From NCBI GenBank assembly GCA_001871115.1, contig MNUR01000056.1:1-41095 (forward strand): a stretch of DNA of 41,095 nucleotides, given 5' to 3'. Positions 10,651 through 17,707 of this stretch are shown one piece after another. The notes beneath the pieces are model-generated. The model was not told the DNA's origin, did not search any database, and was given only the letters and a program-made list of their open reading frames with translations. Origin of the DNA: Elusimicrobia bacterium CG1_02_56_21 (GTDB lineage Bacteria; Elusimicrobiota; Elusimicrobia; Elusimicrobiales; UBA9959). The position numbers and the translations under genes were made by a program. Position 1 is the first letter of the stretch, and each line of letters starts with the position of its first letter.

Positions 10651-11349
10651 TTAACTTATAGCGTCCATTATTTCCCGCAGGTCCCTGCCCAGGCACAGGA
10701 ACACCGGCTTGTCCACTACGGTGTAATTTTTGATGCGCTTCTGCCTCAGCTCCTGTGTTGCCGAGATGAGGTCTTCCATTGTGCGCGCTTCCCTGGCTAC
10801 TATTATCTCCTGGTCATCAAGGCCGTAGGAGAGGAAAAAATTCTCCTGTATTTCCTTGTAGCGGGTAAAGACCTGCCTCCGCTCCGTCAGAAGGGTTTCT
10901 CTTTCTTCCTCGGAGAGTTCGTACCAGGTATGCGCTTTTACCACGGGGTGAAGCAGCATGTAGCGGTAGCGGCCGAAAGTTTCTTTTGGCAGAAAGCCGA
11001 AATCCAGGTCTTTTTTCAGCTGGGCCGTTTCGGGACCGTGGTGCACTCCGAGGAAAGAGTGTACCGGGGTGAAATATTTCCCGGCTCCGGTGGAAAAGGT
11101 GCGCGCGCAGATTTCCTGCAGATAGGACAGGTCGTCCGACATGCGCCAGAAAAGCATGTCCGAATCGGAGCGCAGTCCTGAAACCATATAGGTGCGCAGG
11201 AATAGTTTCTCCTGGCAGGCGCCTACCATGTTCTCGAATTCCTGTTTGGCGGCTATCTTCTCGTTGGAAATCAGACGCCGGAATTCCGGCTGCAGCTTCA
11301 GGAACATGAAGCTGGAGTAAATATTAGAGCTTTTTTTTATCTTTTCCAT
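10651..11349 (-). CDS. Chlorite dismutase/HemQ-family protein lacking the usual haem histidine
   Basis: 232 residues with the Cld-family signature layout: FLRTYMVSGLRSDSDMLFWR (residues 50-69), then HPVVKAHTWYELSEEER and SYGLDDQEIIVARE, then NYTVVDKPVFLCL. In coproheme decarboxylases (HemQ) and chlorite dismutases an E-H pair before the conserved R-x-Y carries the proximal haem His. Here the aligned residue is Arg157 (TERRQVFTRY), so haem binding is doubtful. Some archaeal and Thermus family members are also considered non-haem. Start ATG at 11349 has GGAGG six bases upstream. It overlaps the 3' end of the preceding HlyD-like gene by 26 bases, indicating co-transcription with thyX. Function unknown. 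Confidence 0.7.
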   Translation of the reverse strand: MEKIKKSSNIYSSFMFLKLQPEFRRLISNEKIAAKQEFENMVGACQEKLFLRTYMVSGLRSDSDMLFWRMSDDLSYLQEICARTFSTGAGKYFTPVHSFLGVHHGPETAQLKKDLDFGFLPKETFGRYRYMLLHPVVKAHTWYELSEEERETLLTERRQVFTRYKEIQENFFLSYGLDDQEIIVAREARTMEDLISATQELRQKRIKNYTVVDKPVFLCLGRDLREIMDAIS

Positions 11350-12214
11350 TTTTCGCCTCCGCGGCGGGGAGGACCGGCTCCAGGTACATAGAGCTGTGTC
11401 CCAGTATCTCTATTTCTCCGGCGGTTTCCAATCCGGATTTAATCTCGGTTATCAGGAAGCGCCTGCCGTCGGATTCTATCACATGTCCGCGGGGTACAAG
11501 CATGGTGTTCTCGCTCTTGCCCACAAAGAGCGTTCCGTCGTACTGCTGGCCTATCTTTATCCCGTCTTTCAGGTCCAGCACTTCCATCCAAAGCCGGTAA
11601 ATAAGGGGGGCCCCTTTCAGGCTTACGAAGTTGACAAGGGTGGTGTCATACTTCTCGTCCGGGCTCCGCACATGTTCCACCTTTGCGTTCATCCCTGGCG
11701 CCAGTTTTGAATATAAAGGTTCGGTGTTCTTTCCTACTATCACCACCTTTTTAGCTATCGTGAAAAGGCGGTCCCCCCTGTTCACGCGGGTCCCGGGTTG
11801 TATGTAAATGTTGGTGACCATGCCCTGAGTCCCGGGCTTGATCTCTTTATAGCTGTAGACGTCCTGCCAGCGCCGTGCCGTCTGCTTGCGGGACTCCTCC
11901 GAGCTGGAGTCCAGCAGCGCAGCCATTTCCGTAGAGACCATGCGCGCCAGCAGGGTTTTAGGCGAGGCGAAGCTGAATATTTCCGCCTGCAGCTCCTCGA
12001 TGCGGCCGTCAAAAGGAGCGAAAATATCGTAGGTATCCTGGGCGGTGGTAATTCCCGTGACGGGGGTGTTGACTACTATGTCCCCGGTCTTTATCTGCTG
12101 TTGCCGAAGCCCTTCGCGGACGGGGGACTTCGTGATTCCGGTTCCGGCCGGGGCCGCCGCGTAAGCGGGGCAGGTCAGGAGAAGAGCCGCGCAGTTGAGC
12201 AGTATTCTTTTCAT
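11324..12214 (-). CDS. Secreted HlyD/RND-adaptor-like protein
   Basis: 296 residues from the ATG at 12214, beginning MKRILLNCAALLLTCPAYAA, a signal peptide. The mature protein has a barrel-sandwich (lipoyl-like) part in two halves: FAPFDGRIEELQAEIFSFAS and QGMVTNIYIQPGTRVNRGDR, the latter typical of membrane-fusion adaptors. A beta-barrel part follows, including LAPGMNAKVEH and GTLFVGKSENTMLVPRGHVI. The coiled-coil hairpin between the lipoyl halves is short. No inner-membrane transporter or TolC-like gene is adjacent, so the partner is unknown. The ATG overlaps the thyX stop (ATGA) and the 3' end overlaps the Cld-like gene. Confidence 0.65.
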   Translation of the reverse strand: MKRILLNCAALLLTCPAYAAAPAGTGITKSPVREGLRQQQIKTGDIVVNTPVTGITTAQDTYDIFAPFDGRIEELQAEIFSFASPKTLLARMVSTEMAALLDSSSEESRKQTARRWQDVYSYKEIKPGTQGMVTNIYIQPGTRVNRGDRLFTIAKKVVIVGKNTEPLYSKLAPGMNAKVEHVRSPDEKYDTTLVNFVSLKGAPLIYRLWMEVLDLKDGIKIGQQYDGTLFVGKSENTMLVPRGHVIESDGRRFLITEIKSGLETAGEIEILGHSSMYLEPVLPAAEAKNGKDKKKL

Positions 12215-12939
12215 TTGGCAGCTGCCGCCTGTTGCGGGTCTTTGTCCCCGGGGGCTTGGCGCAGCTTTGACCAGGCTTCCCAGGTCCACGGCATTTTTGC
12301 GCGGAAGATCTCCGCTATGGCGTCGGCGTACTGCCGTATTTCTTGCTGTGCGTGCGCGTCGGCGCGCAGGCTGATGAAATTGAGCAGGCTGCGGGCGTTT
12401 ATGCTCCAGTGGAACTGCGTATACTGGGCCACAGGCAGCACCATGCGGGCCATTTCCCTGGCGGCTCCGGCTTCCAGGAGCTCCCGGTAAGCGGAGAAGG
12501 CGGCTTTTATGGCCTTGTCGTAAACGGCCAGCATCTTTTCCTGCTCCAGTTCTCCGGAGCGGACGGAGCCCTGGCGGTTTATCTTGTCCTGGGCCCTGAA
12601 GGCGCCCGGGTAATAAAATTCCTCCTGCACCTCCGTATAGCGGGCGGAGATCTCATTGTAGGAAGCGATGCGGTGGCGCATCCACTGCCTGGCCACGAAG
12701 ATAGGGCACTTTATATGGAACTGGAAAACCGAGTGTTCGAACGGGCTGAGATGCCCGTTAGCCAGCAGGTAGCCCAGCAGTTTTTTGTCCTGCGCCTCGC
12801 CCTTGGAGACCGAGCCGAAAGAGACCCTTGCGGAATCCACGGCACGCTGATCGCCGCCCATGAAGTCCACCAGTTTTACAAAGCCTTTATCCAGCGTTGT
12901 GTATACGTCCTGCCCTGTTTTGATTACTGTTTCAGACAT
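12211..12939 (-). CDS. thyX: Flavin-dependent thymidylate synthase
   Basis: Converts dUMP to dTMP using methylene-tetrahydrofolate, FAD and NADPH. 242 residues from the ATG at 12939, which is preceded by GGAGGG. An upstream in-frame TTG would add an unlikely N-terminus. The ThyX signature RHR-x7-S appears as RHRIASYNEIS at residues 88-98, followed by ARYTEV. The region SPFEHSVFQFHIKCPIFVARQ is typical. It is the first gene of a four-gene minus-strand unit (thyX, HlyD-like, Cld-like, glgC). The divergent mazG, a nucleotide pyrophosphohydrolase, shares its promoter region. Confidence 0.95.
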   Translation of the reverse strand: MSETVIKTGQDVYTTLDKGFVKLVDFMGGDQRAVDSARVSFGSVSKGEAQDKKLLGYLLANGHLSPFEHSVFQFHIKCPIFVARQWMRHRIASYNEISARYTEVQEEFYYPGAFRAQDKINRQGSVRSGELEQEKMLAVYDKAIKAAFSAYRELLEAGAAREMARMVLPVAQYTQFHWSINARSLLNFISLRADAHAQQEIRQYADAIAEIFRAKMPWTWEAWSKLRQAPGDKDPQQAAAAK

Positions 12940-12972
12940 GCGCCCTCCGCGGGCTGCGCCCGCTGCTTTTCT

Positions 12973-13019
12973 TTGATAAATTGATACAAAATTATATACT
13001 TTTACAAGGTCTAATGAAA
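12973..13019. promoter_or_regulatory. Overlapping divergent promoters of thyX and mazG
   Basis: Plus strand: TTGATA (12973-12978), 16-base spacer, TATACT (12995-13000), giving a start near 13006 for mazG. Minus strand: consensus TATAAT (complement of 12991-12996), 17-base spacer and a weak -35 TTTCAT (complement of 13014-13019), serving thyX with a leader of about 45 bases. The two -10 boxes share two bases, so the promoters should exclude each other. Confidence 0.55.
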
Positions 13020-13496
13020 GAAAAAGCCGCCATGAAAACAAAATTCAGCCGTCAGGCCGTAATTCTCGCGCGCAGTCCGGCGCTGCGCTCCCTGGAAAAG
13101 ATAATGAAAATGCTGCTCGCCCCGGGCGGCTGTCCGTGGGACCGCCGGCAGACTCATTCCAGCCTGCTTAAATACCTGCGTGAAGAGGCCGGCGAGGTGA
13201 GCCAGGCCGTCCGCAAAAAGGACTGGGAGAACCTGAAAGAGGAGCTGGGTGATGTCCTCCTGCAGGTGGTATTCCACAGCGCGCTGGCCCAGAGGGACGG
13301 GCGTTTTTGTCTGGGCGACGTGATCAAAAGCATAAACGCCAAGATGGTCCGGCGCCATCCTCATGTTTTTGCGGGCGGGAAGCTTGACACTCCCGGGCAG
13401 GTGCTTCGTCAGTGGAAGCAGATAAAGAAAGAAGAAAAAGCATCCGCCGCGGTGTCGGCCGGGCTTAAAAAAGCAGGCCGCGGCCGCAAAAAATGA
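13014..13496 (+). CDS. mazG: MazG-type nucleoside triphosphate pyrophosphohydrolase
   Basis: Hydrolyses (d)NTPs to monophosphates and pyrophosphate, a house-cleaning role. 160 residues from ATG 13014 (AAGG four bases upstream); an alternative ATG at 13032 would give 154. The family signature GGCPWDRRQTHSSLLKYLRE is followed by the metal-binding EEAGEVSQAV and EELGDVLLQVVFHSALAQ. Near the C-terminus, KMVRRHPHVFAG is typical. This is a single-domain form, shorter than the E. coli two-domain MazG. Its stop overlaps the nagZ start (ATGA), so the two are coupled. Confidence 0.88.
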   Translation: MKEKAAMKTKFSRQAVILARSPALRSLEKIMKMLLAPGGCPWDRRQTHSSLLKYLREEAGEVSQAVRKKDWENLKEELGDVLLQVVFHSALAQRDGRFCLGDVIKSINAKMVRRHPHVFAGGKLDTPGQVLRQWKQIKKEEKASAAVSAGLKKAGRGRKK

Positions 13497-14983
13497 ACCC
13501 CGGAAAACTGGCGCGCCTTATCTATCCGGGGTTCAGGGTCGGGACCTCCGATCCCGGCCAGGCCCTTAAACTTATTGAACTCGGCGTAGGCGGCTTCTGT
13601 TTTTACGGCGGAAAGGCAGCAGAGGTCTATGAAACTACCCGCGCCTTCAGGTCTGCCTCCGAAACCCCTCTTTTAATAGCCTCGGATTATGAGAACGGCG
13701 CCGGCCAATGGGTCCTCGGCGCAACAGAACTGCCTTCCAGTATGGCGATAGGCGCTTCAGGCTCCGAGACGCTTGCCAGGAGAAAAGGCGAGATAACCGC
13801 CCTCGAGGCCAGGGCTCTCGGAGTGGACTGGGTTTTCGCCCCGGTAGTAGACCTTGCCTCGGAACCTTCAAATCCTATAGTCAATGTCCGCGCTTTCGGG
13901 GCGGACCCGAACCTGGTTTCCGTGCTGGCCGGGGCGTATCTTTCCGGCTTAAGCTCCCAGGGCGCGCTTTCAACCCTTAAACATTTTCCGGGCCACGGAG
14001 GCACAGGAACGGATTCCCACCTGGAACTGCCGGTCCTGGATAAAAATCCGCAGGCCCTGGAGGAGGGTGACCTTAAGCCTTTCAGGTCGCTGCTTAACCG
14101 GGCGGATTCCGTAATGGCCGGGCACCTCATGCTGCCGGAATTGGACCGGGCCGGACCGGCCTCGCTTTCCGAAAGGCTCCTGACCGGGCTGCTGCGAAAA
14201 AAAATGAAATACGGGGGCGTGGTGCTCACGGACGCGCTGGAGATGAAGGCGGTCTCAAAAGCCCCGCGCGCGGGGGTTAAAGCTTTTCTCGCGGGGGCGG
14301 ATATCCTGCTTGTCCCTGACGACCCCTTTGCCCTGCATTCCGAGCTGGTGGACGCTTTCAACAGCGGGGTAATCACCGCCGCCGCGGTTGAGCTGGCGCT
14401 GGCGAGGCAGGCCCTGCTGGTGCGCAAACTTTCTCCTTTCCGCCCGGACCCTTCATGTTTTAACATTCTCCGCTGCCCTGAGCATTTGTCTTTTAATTCC
14501 GAGGCGGCGGCCGGCTGCCTTGCCTGGGCTTTCGGCGGCGGGAGTTTCGCGCTGAGACCGGGTGAAACCGTAGGGTATTTTGAACCGCTCACTTCTTCCA
14601 GGGACTGGAAGGGAAATTTTTTCGCGGAAGAGCTGGCCCTGCTCGGGGCCCGCGTGGAGCCTTTTGCGCCGGGCTGCGGAATGAAGCTGGCCGCCGGCTG
14701 CTTTTCAAAACCGAAGGCCGGCAGCGGCAGTATAAACCTTTCCCCGGAAGAGAAGGCGGCCCTCGCGGGAGCCGTATCCGGCGCGGCTGATTCGGTGGCT
14801 CTGGCTTTCGGCAGCCCTTTTGTCCTCAACGGGCTCAGGCCCGCGGCCGCGCTCTGCGCTTTCTGCCCGCTCGAGGAATTTCAAAGAACCGCGGCGCGCG
14901 TGCTTTTCGGGGTAGCCCGCGCGGGCGGGACAATGCCGGTAAATATTGACAGGCTCAGTGACGAGGGAACACACTATGAATGA
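13493..14983 (+). CDS. nagZ: Glycoside hydrolase family 3, NagZ-like beta-N-acetylhexosaminidase
   Basis: Predicted to release N-acetylglucosamine from cell-wall muropeptides or chito-oligosaccharides. 496 residues. The GH3 barrel contains the NagZ-type loop KHFPGHGGTGTDSHLELP at residues 163-180, with the Asp174-Ser-His176 acid/base dyad, and the nucleophile region VVLTDALEMKAVS with Asp247. No signal peptide is visible, so cytosolic action is likely. The part after about residue 330 extends beyond the roughly 340-residue minimal NagZ, forming a second alpha/beta domain as in longer GH3 enzymes. It overlaps mazG upstream and the SSS transporter downstream by 8 bases. Confidence 0.85.
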   Translation: MNPGKLARLIYPGFRVGTSDPGQALKLIELGVGGFCFYGGKAAEVYETTRAFRSASETPLLIASDYENGAGQWVLGATELPSSMAIGASGSETLARRKGEITALEARALGVDWVFAPVVDLASEPSNPIVNVRAFGADPNLVSVLAGAYLSGLSSQGALSTLKHFPGHGGTGTDSHLELPVLDKNPQALEEGDLKPFRSLLNRADSVMAGHLMLPELDRAGPASLSERLLTGLLRKKMKYGGVVLTDALEMKAVSKAPRAGVKAFLAGADILLVPDDPFALHSELVDAFNSGVITAAAVELALARQALLVRKLSPFRPDPSCFNILRCPEHLSFNSEAAAGCLAWAFGGGSFALRPGETVGYFEPLTSSRDWKGNFFAEELALLGARVEPFAPGCGMKLAAGCFSKPKAGSGSINLSPEEKAALAGAVSGAADSVALAFGSPFVLNGLRPAAALCAFCPLEEFQRTAARVLFGVARAGGTMPVNIDRLSDEGTHYE

Positions 14984-16466
14984 AACAGCCGCATTTGAAC
15001 AGATCACAGGCCTTGCGCCGCTGGACTACGCACTGCTGGCGGCGGCCGTCGCGGCGCTTTTTGCGATCGCTTACTTTAAAGGAAGGGGCGAAAAAGACAC
15101 GCAGGATTACTTTCTCGGCCGCAGGAAAACCCCTGTCTGGGTAGGGACTCTTTCCTTTGTAGCCACGGAGATAAGCGCGATGACCATTGTCGGCGTCCCG
15201 CCGATAGGCTTCGCTGAAAACTGGCAGTACCTGCAGTTTTTTATCGGCTCAGCCTCGGCACGCGTGCTGATAGCCTTCTTTTTCATCCCGGCTTTCTACA
15301 GGTTCAACTGCACTACAATTTATGAATTCCTTAAACACCGGTTCGGCTCCGAGACGCAGTACGCCGGCTCGGCTTTCTTTTTTGTCACCCGGCTTTTCGC
15401 TTCGGGCGTGCGGCTTTACGCCGCTTCGCTGGCCGTAGCCGTTATAATGGGCTGGCAGCTGGGTTATACTCTGGCCTTCTTTACCGTGGTCAGCGTGGTC
15501 TTCATAGGTTTCGGGGGCATAAAGGCCGTGCTGTGGACAGGGGCTTTCGAGGCCGTGATCTTTTATGTCGCCGGCACGGCGATAGCCGGCTATTTGATCC
15601 TTCATATAGACGGCGGCTTTTCCGGGGCCTGGCAGCTGGCTTCGGAGGCCGGCAAGCTTTCTATCTTTAATGTAGGCTGGGGCGTCAAAGACCCTAATTT
15701 GCTCTGGGTGGCCGTACTTAACGGAGTCTTCGGTTCTATGGCCGCTTTCGGCACGGACCAGGAACTTATGCAGCGCCTGCTGACGCTTGAAACCAGGAGG
15801 GAAAGTCAGAAAACCATTATAGCCACCATCTTCGCCAGTTTCCCCGTAACCGCGCTTTACCTGGGGATAGGCACGCTGCTCTTTGTTTTTTACAAACAGA
15901 ATCCGGGGCTGCCCCTTCCGGCCAATCCCGACAGTATCCTGTCTCATTTCACCGTGCACATCCTGCCTGCCGGGCTCAAAGGCCTTGTGCTTACGGCCGT
16001 GGTTCTGGCCAGCATAGACTCGCCGTTAAGTTCTCTTTCTTCTTCTTTTGTAACGGATATCTACAGGCCGCTGATAAGAAAAAACGCCCCCGAGAAACAT
16101 TATCTGATTGTTTCGCGGATCAGCGTGGGCTGCTTCGGGCTGCTCCTCGCGGGCATAGCCTGGCTGTGCGCCGCCGGTTCCGGCCGCATGCTTTGGCTGG
16201 CCTTCAAAATAAACGGCGTTACGGCCGGCAGCCTGCTGGGAGTTTTCCTGCTGGGCCTGCTGACAAAGCGGGCCGTTAACAAGGGGAATGTGCTGGCCAT
16301 GGTCTTCAGCGCGGCGCTGGCCGGGTTTGTTCTTTACCTCTCGGAAAAAGGAATTGCGCCGATAGGCTGGAGCTGGATAATAGTGATAGGCACCGTTTCA
16401 ACTTTCAGTATCGGCTGGCTGCTGTCCCCGCTGGAACACAGGTTCGGCTCTAAAGCGGTTAAATAG
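14976..16466 (+). CDS. Sodium:solute symporter (SSS) family transporter
   Basis: Polytopic inner-membrane symporter, 496 residues, about 13 hydrophobic helices. The N-terminal helix is followed by DYFLGRRKTPVWVGTLSFVATEISAMTIVGVP, the conserved SSS region (D-Y-F-L-G-R-R and S-x-x-A-T-E-I-S-A). The sodium-site region is LVLTAVVLASIDSPLSSLSS, a typical S-x-x-S-S arrangement in helix 8. ATG 14976 is used rather than an upstream in-frame start because it has GAGGG upstream and overlaps nagZ tightly. The substrate cannot be read from sequence; the NagZ neighbour suggests an amino sugar, anhydro-muropeptide sugar or sialic-acid-like solute. Confidence 0.85.
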   Translation: MNETAAFEQITGLAPLDYALLAAAVAALFAIAYFKGRGEKDTQDYFLGRRKTPVWVGTLSFVATEISAMTIVGVPPIGFAENWQYLQFFIGSASARVLIAFFFIPAFYRFNCTTIYEFLKHRFGSETQYAGSAFFFVTRLFASGVRLYAASLAVAVIMGWQLGYTLAFFTVVSVVFIGFGGIKAVLWTGAFEAVIFYVAGTAIAGYLILHIDGGFSGAWQLASEAGKLSIFNVGWGVKDPNLLWVAVLNGVFGSMAAFGTDQELMQRLLTLETRRESQKTIIATIFASFPVTALYLGIGTLLFVFYKQNPGLPLPANPDSILSHFTVHILPAGLKGLVLTAVVLASIDSPLSSLSSSFVTDIYRPLIRKNAPEKHYLIVSRISVGCFGLLLAGIAWLCAAGSGRMLWLAFKINGVTAGSLLGVFLLGLLTKRAVNKGNVLAMVFSAALAGFVLYLSEKGIAPIGWSWIIVIGTVSTFSIGWLLSPLEHRFGSKAVK

Positions 16467-16482
16467 CGGACCGGCTAAAAAT

Positions 16483-16515
16483 AAAAACCGCCGGCTGGTA
16501 AGGCCGGCGGTTTTT
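16483..16515. terminator. Bidirectional Rho-independent terminator
   Basis: Perfect 13-bp stem AAAAACCGCCGGC / GCCGGCGGTTTTT with a 7-base loop. With A-rich and T-rich flanks it can stop transcription from both the SSS gene (plus) and the convergent TPR gene (minus, ending at 16535). Confidence 0.9.
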
Positions 16516-16534
16516 GTCGGGCGACGGGATTTTC

Positions 16535-17212
16535 CTAAATCCCGGGGACGTCTGTCAGCATCTCCAGCATATTCTTTGAGCGTTTGTCCTTGGGGTTATG
16601 TTTGAAGGCCTCGCGGAAAGCTTTGGCGGCTTCCATGTTCCGGTAAAGCCCGAGATAGGCCTGCCCCAGTTTGTACCAGGCCGTGGCGGAGGAAGGGCTG
16701 GTTTTAAGCAGTTTCTCCAGCACATCCACAGCGTCCTGGAAGCGCCTCCGCTGAAGATAGTCTTCCGCCATATGATAGTAGACTATCCGCGTTTCGGGGC
16801 TGGTTTCTTTGACTCTTTGGAAGTGGTGAAGCGACTGGTCCGCGTGTCCTTTGTGATAGTAGGCGAAACCCAGATAATAATGGGCCATAGCCAGGTCGGG
16901 ATCTATTTTTATAGCTGCCTCCAGCTCTCTTATCGCTTCATCAAGGCGCGCTAGCCTGTAATAGGCTATACCTATGCGCAGGTGTACTACCGCAAGGTCG
17001 GGCTTTATCTTGAGGGCTTTGCGGTAGATGTCTATGGATTGGAGAATGAGCCCTTTGCTGAAATAAAGGTTCGCAAGGCTGTCCCAGGACCAGAAATCCC
17101 CGGGATTTTTTTTAAGGCGTTTTTCCAGGTCCATCGCGAGGGATTTGAGCTTTTTGTTCCCGGGAGGAATCTGAGCTAAAACACCGGTGAGAAAGGTTTG
17201 GGCAATTTTCAC
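16535..17212 (-). CDS. Tetratricopeptide-repeat protein
   Basis: 225 residues, start GTG at 17212 with AGGAG seven bases upstream. At least five TPR units of 34 residues are visible from about residue 40: FWSWDSLANLYFSKGLILQS, AVVHLRIGIAYYRLARLDEA, AMAHYYLGFAYYHKGHADQS, RIVYYHMAEDYLQRRRFQDA and ATAWYKLGQAYLGLYRNMEA. No signal peptide or membrane helix, so a cytosolic scaffold or adaptor is likely. Single-gene unit between two terminators; its promoter has an inverted repeat. Specific role unknown. Confidence 0.8.
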   Translation of the reverse strand: MKIAQTFLTGVLAQIPPGNKKLKSLAMDLEKRLKKNPGDFWSWDSLANLYFSKGLILQSIDIYRKALKIKPDLAVVHLRIGIAYYRLARLDEAIRELEAAIKIDPDLAMAHYYLGFAYYHKGHADQSLHHFQRVKETSPETRIVYYHMAEDYLQRRRFQDAVDVLEKLLKTSPSSATAWYKLGQAYLGLYRNMEAAKAFREAFKHNPKDKRSKNMLEMLTDVPGI

Positions 17213-17244
17213 TTGAGTTCTCCTAAATATGTTGATCGTAGACC

Positions 17245-17273
17245 TGTGGTAACCCCGTTTTTATTCTACCACA
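17245..17273 (-). promoter_or_regulatory. TPR-gene promoter with an inverted repeat over the -10
   Basis: On the minus strand TAGAAT (complement of 17263-17268) is a plausible -10, with TTACCA 16 bases further upstream. A 7-bp inverted repeat TGTGGTA (17245-17251) / TACCACA (17267-17273) with a 15-base spacer surrounds and partly overlaps this -10, a layout expected for a repressor operator. Confidence 0.4.
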
Positions 17274-17304
17274 TCTGGCCTCGCTGGTAAATTCCCGGGC
17301 GCTT

Positions 17305-17349
17305 AAAAAAGCCGCCTGCCGGTTCCCGTTAAGGCGGGACGGCAGGCGG
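17305..17349 (-). terminator. Terminator of ytxH
   Basis: On the minus strand a long hairpin (CCGCCTGCCG pairing with CGGCAGGCGG, extended inward by GTCCC/GGAAC-type pairs) is followed by TTTTTT. It lies about 53 bases beyond the ytxH stop codon and before the TPR promoter. Confidence 0.8.
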
Positions 17350-17401
17350 AACCAGGCCGTAGCTGCAAGCCCGGCCTGGCTTGTGGACCGCGGGCTCAGG
17401 C

Positions 17402-17623
17402 TTAGTTAGTGCTCTTGAGCAGGTGTTCTTTGCGGTTCTTTATTTCGTCTTCAAGTTTTTCGAATTTTTCTTTGGTCTTTTCCCTGGTTTCGTCCATCCA
17501 CTCGCCGAGCTGCAGCCGCGTGGCTTTGCCGGTTTTGGGGGCGAACAGTATCCCTATGGCCGCTCCTATCAGGGCTCCCGTCAGAAAGGAACCTATTATT
17601 TCTCCGCCTTTGTTTTCAGACAT
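17402..17623 (-). CDS. YtxH-domain small membrane protein
   Basis: 73 residues. It begins MSENKGGEIIGSFLTGALIG and continues AAIGILFAPKTGKATR: one glycine-rich transmembrane segment followed by the YtxH motif L-F-A-P-x-x-G-x-x-x-R. The rest (DETREKTKEKFEKLEDEIKN) is a charged amphipathic helix, probably a coiled coil. YtxH proteins are poorly understood; in Bacillus one is stress-induced. GGAGG precedes the ATG at 17623, and a consensus-like promoter lies upstream (see 17661-17699). Confidence 0.8.
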   Translation of the reverse strand: MSENKGGEIIGSFLTGALIGAAIGILFAPKTGKATRLQLGEWMDETREKTKEKFEKLEDEIKNRKEHLLKSTN

Positions 17624-17660
17624 GGTGTCCTCCGTATAAATTCAAGTAGAGTTCGACTAA

Positions 17661-17699
17661 ATCTTATACATTGCCGCGGTCTTTGTCAAATCTTATAAT
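17661..17699. promoter_or_regulatory. Interleaved divergent promoters of ytxH and the HExxH gene
   Basis: Minus strand: TTGACA (complement of 17684-17689), 17-base spacer, TAAGAT (complement of 17661-17666), for ytxH. Plus strand: TTGCCG (17671-17676), 17-base spacer, TATAAT (17694-17699), for the gene at 17708. The two promoters are interlocked. The plus start site should fall at about 17706, 1-2 bases before the ATG. Confidence 0.6.
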
Positions 17700-17707
17700 A
17701 AGGCTGT

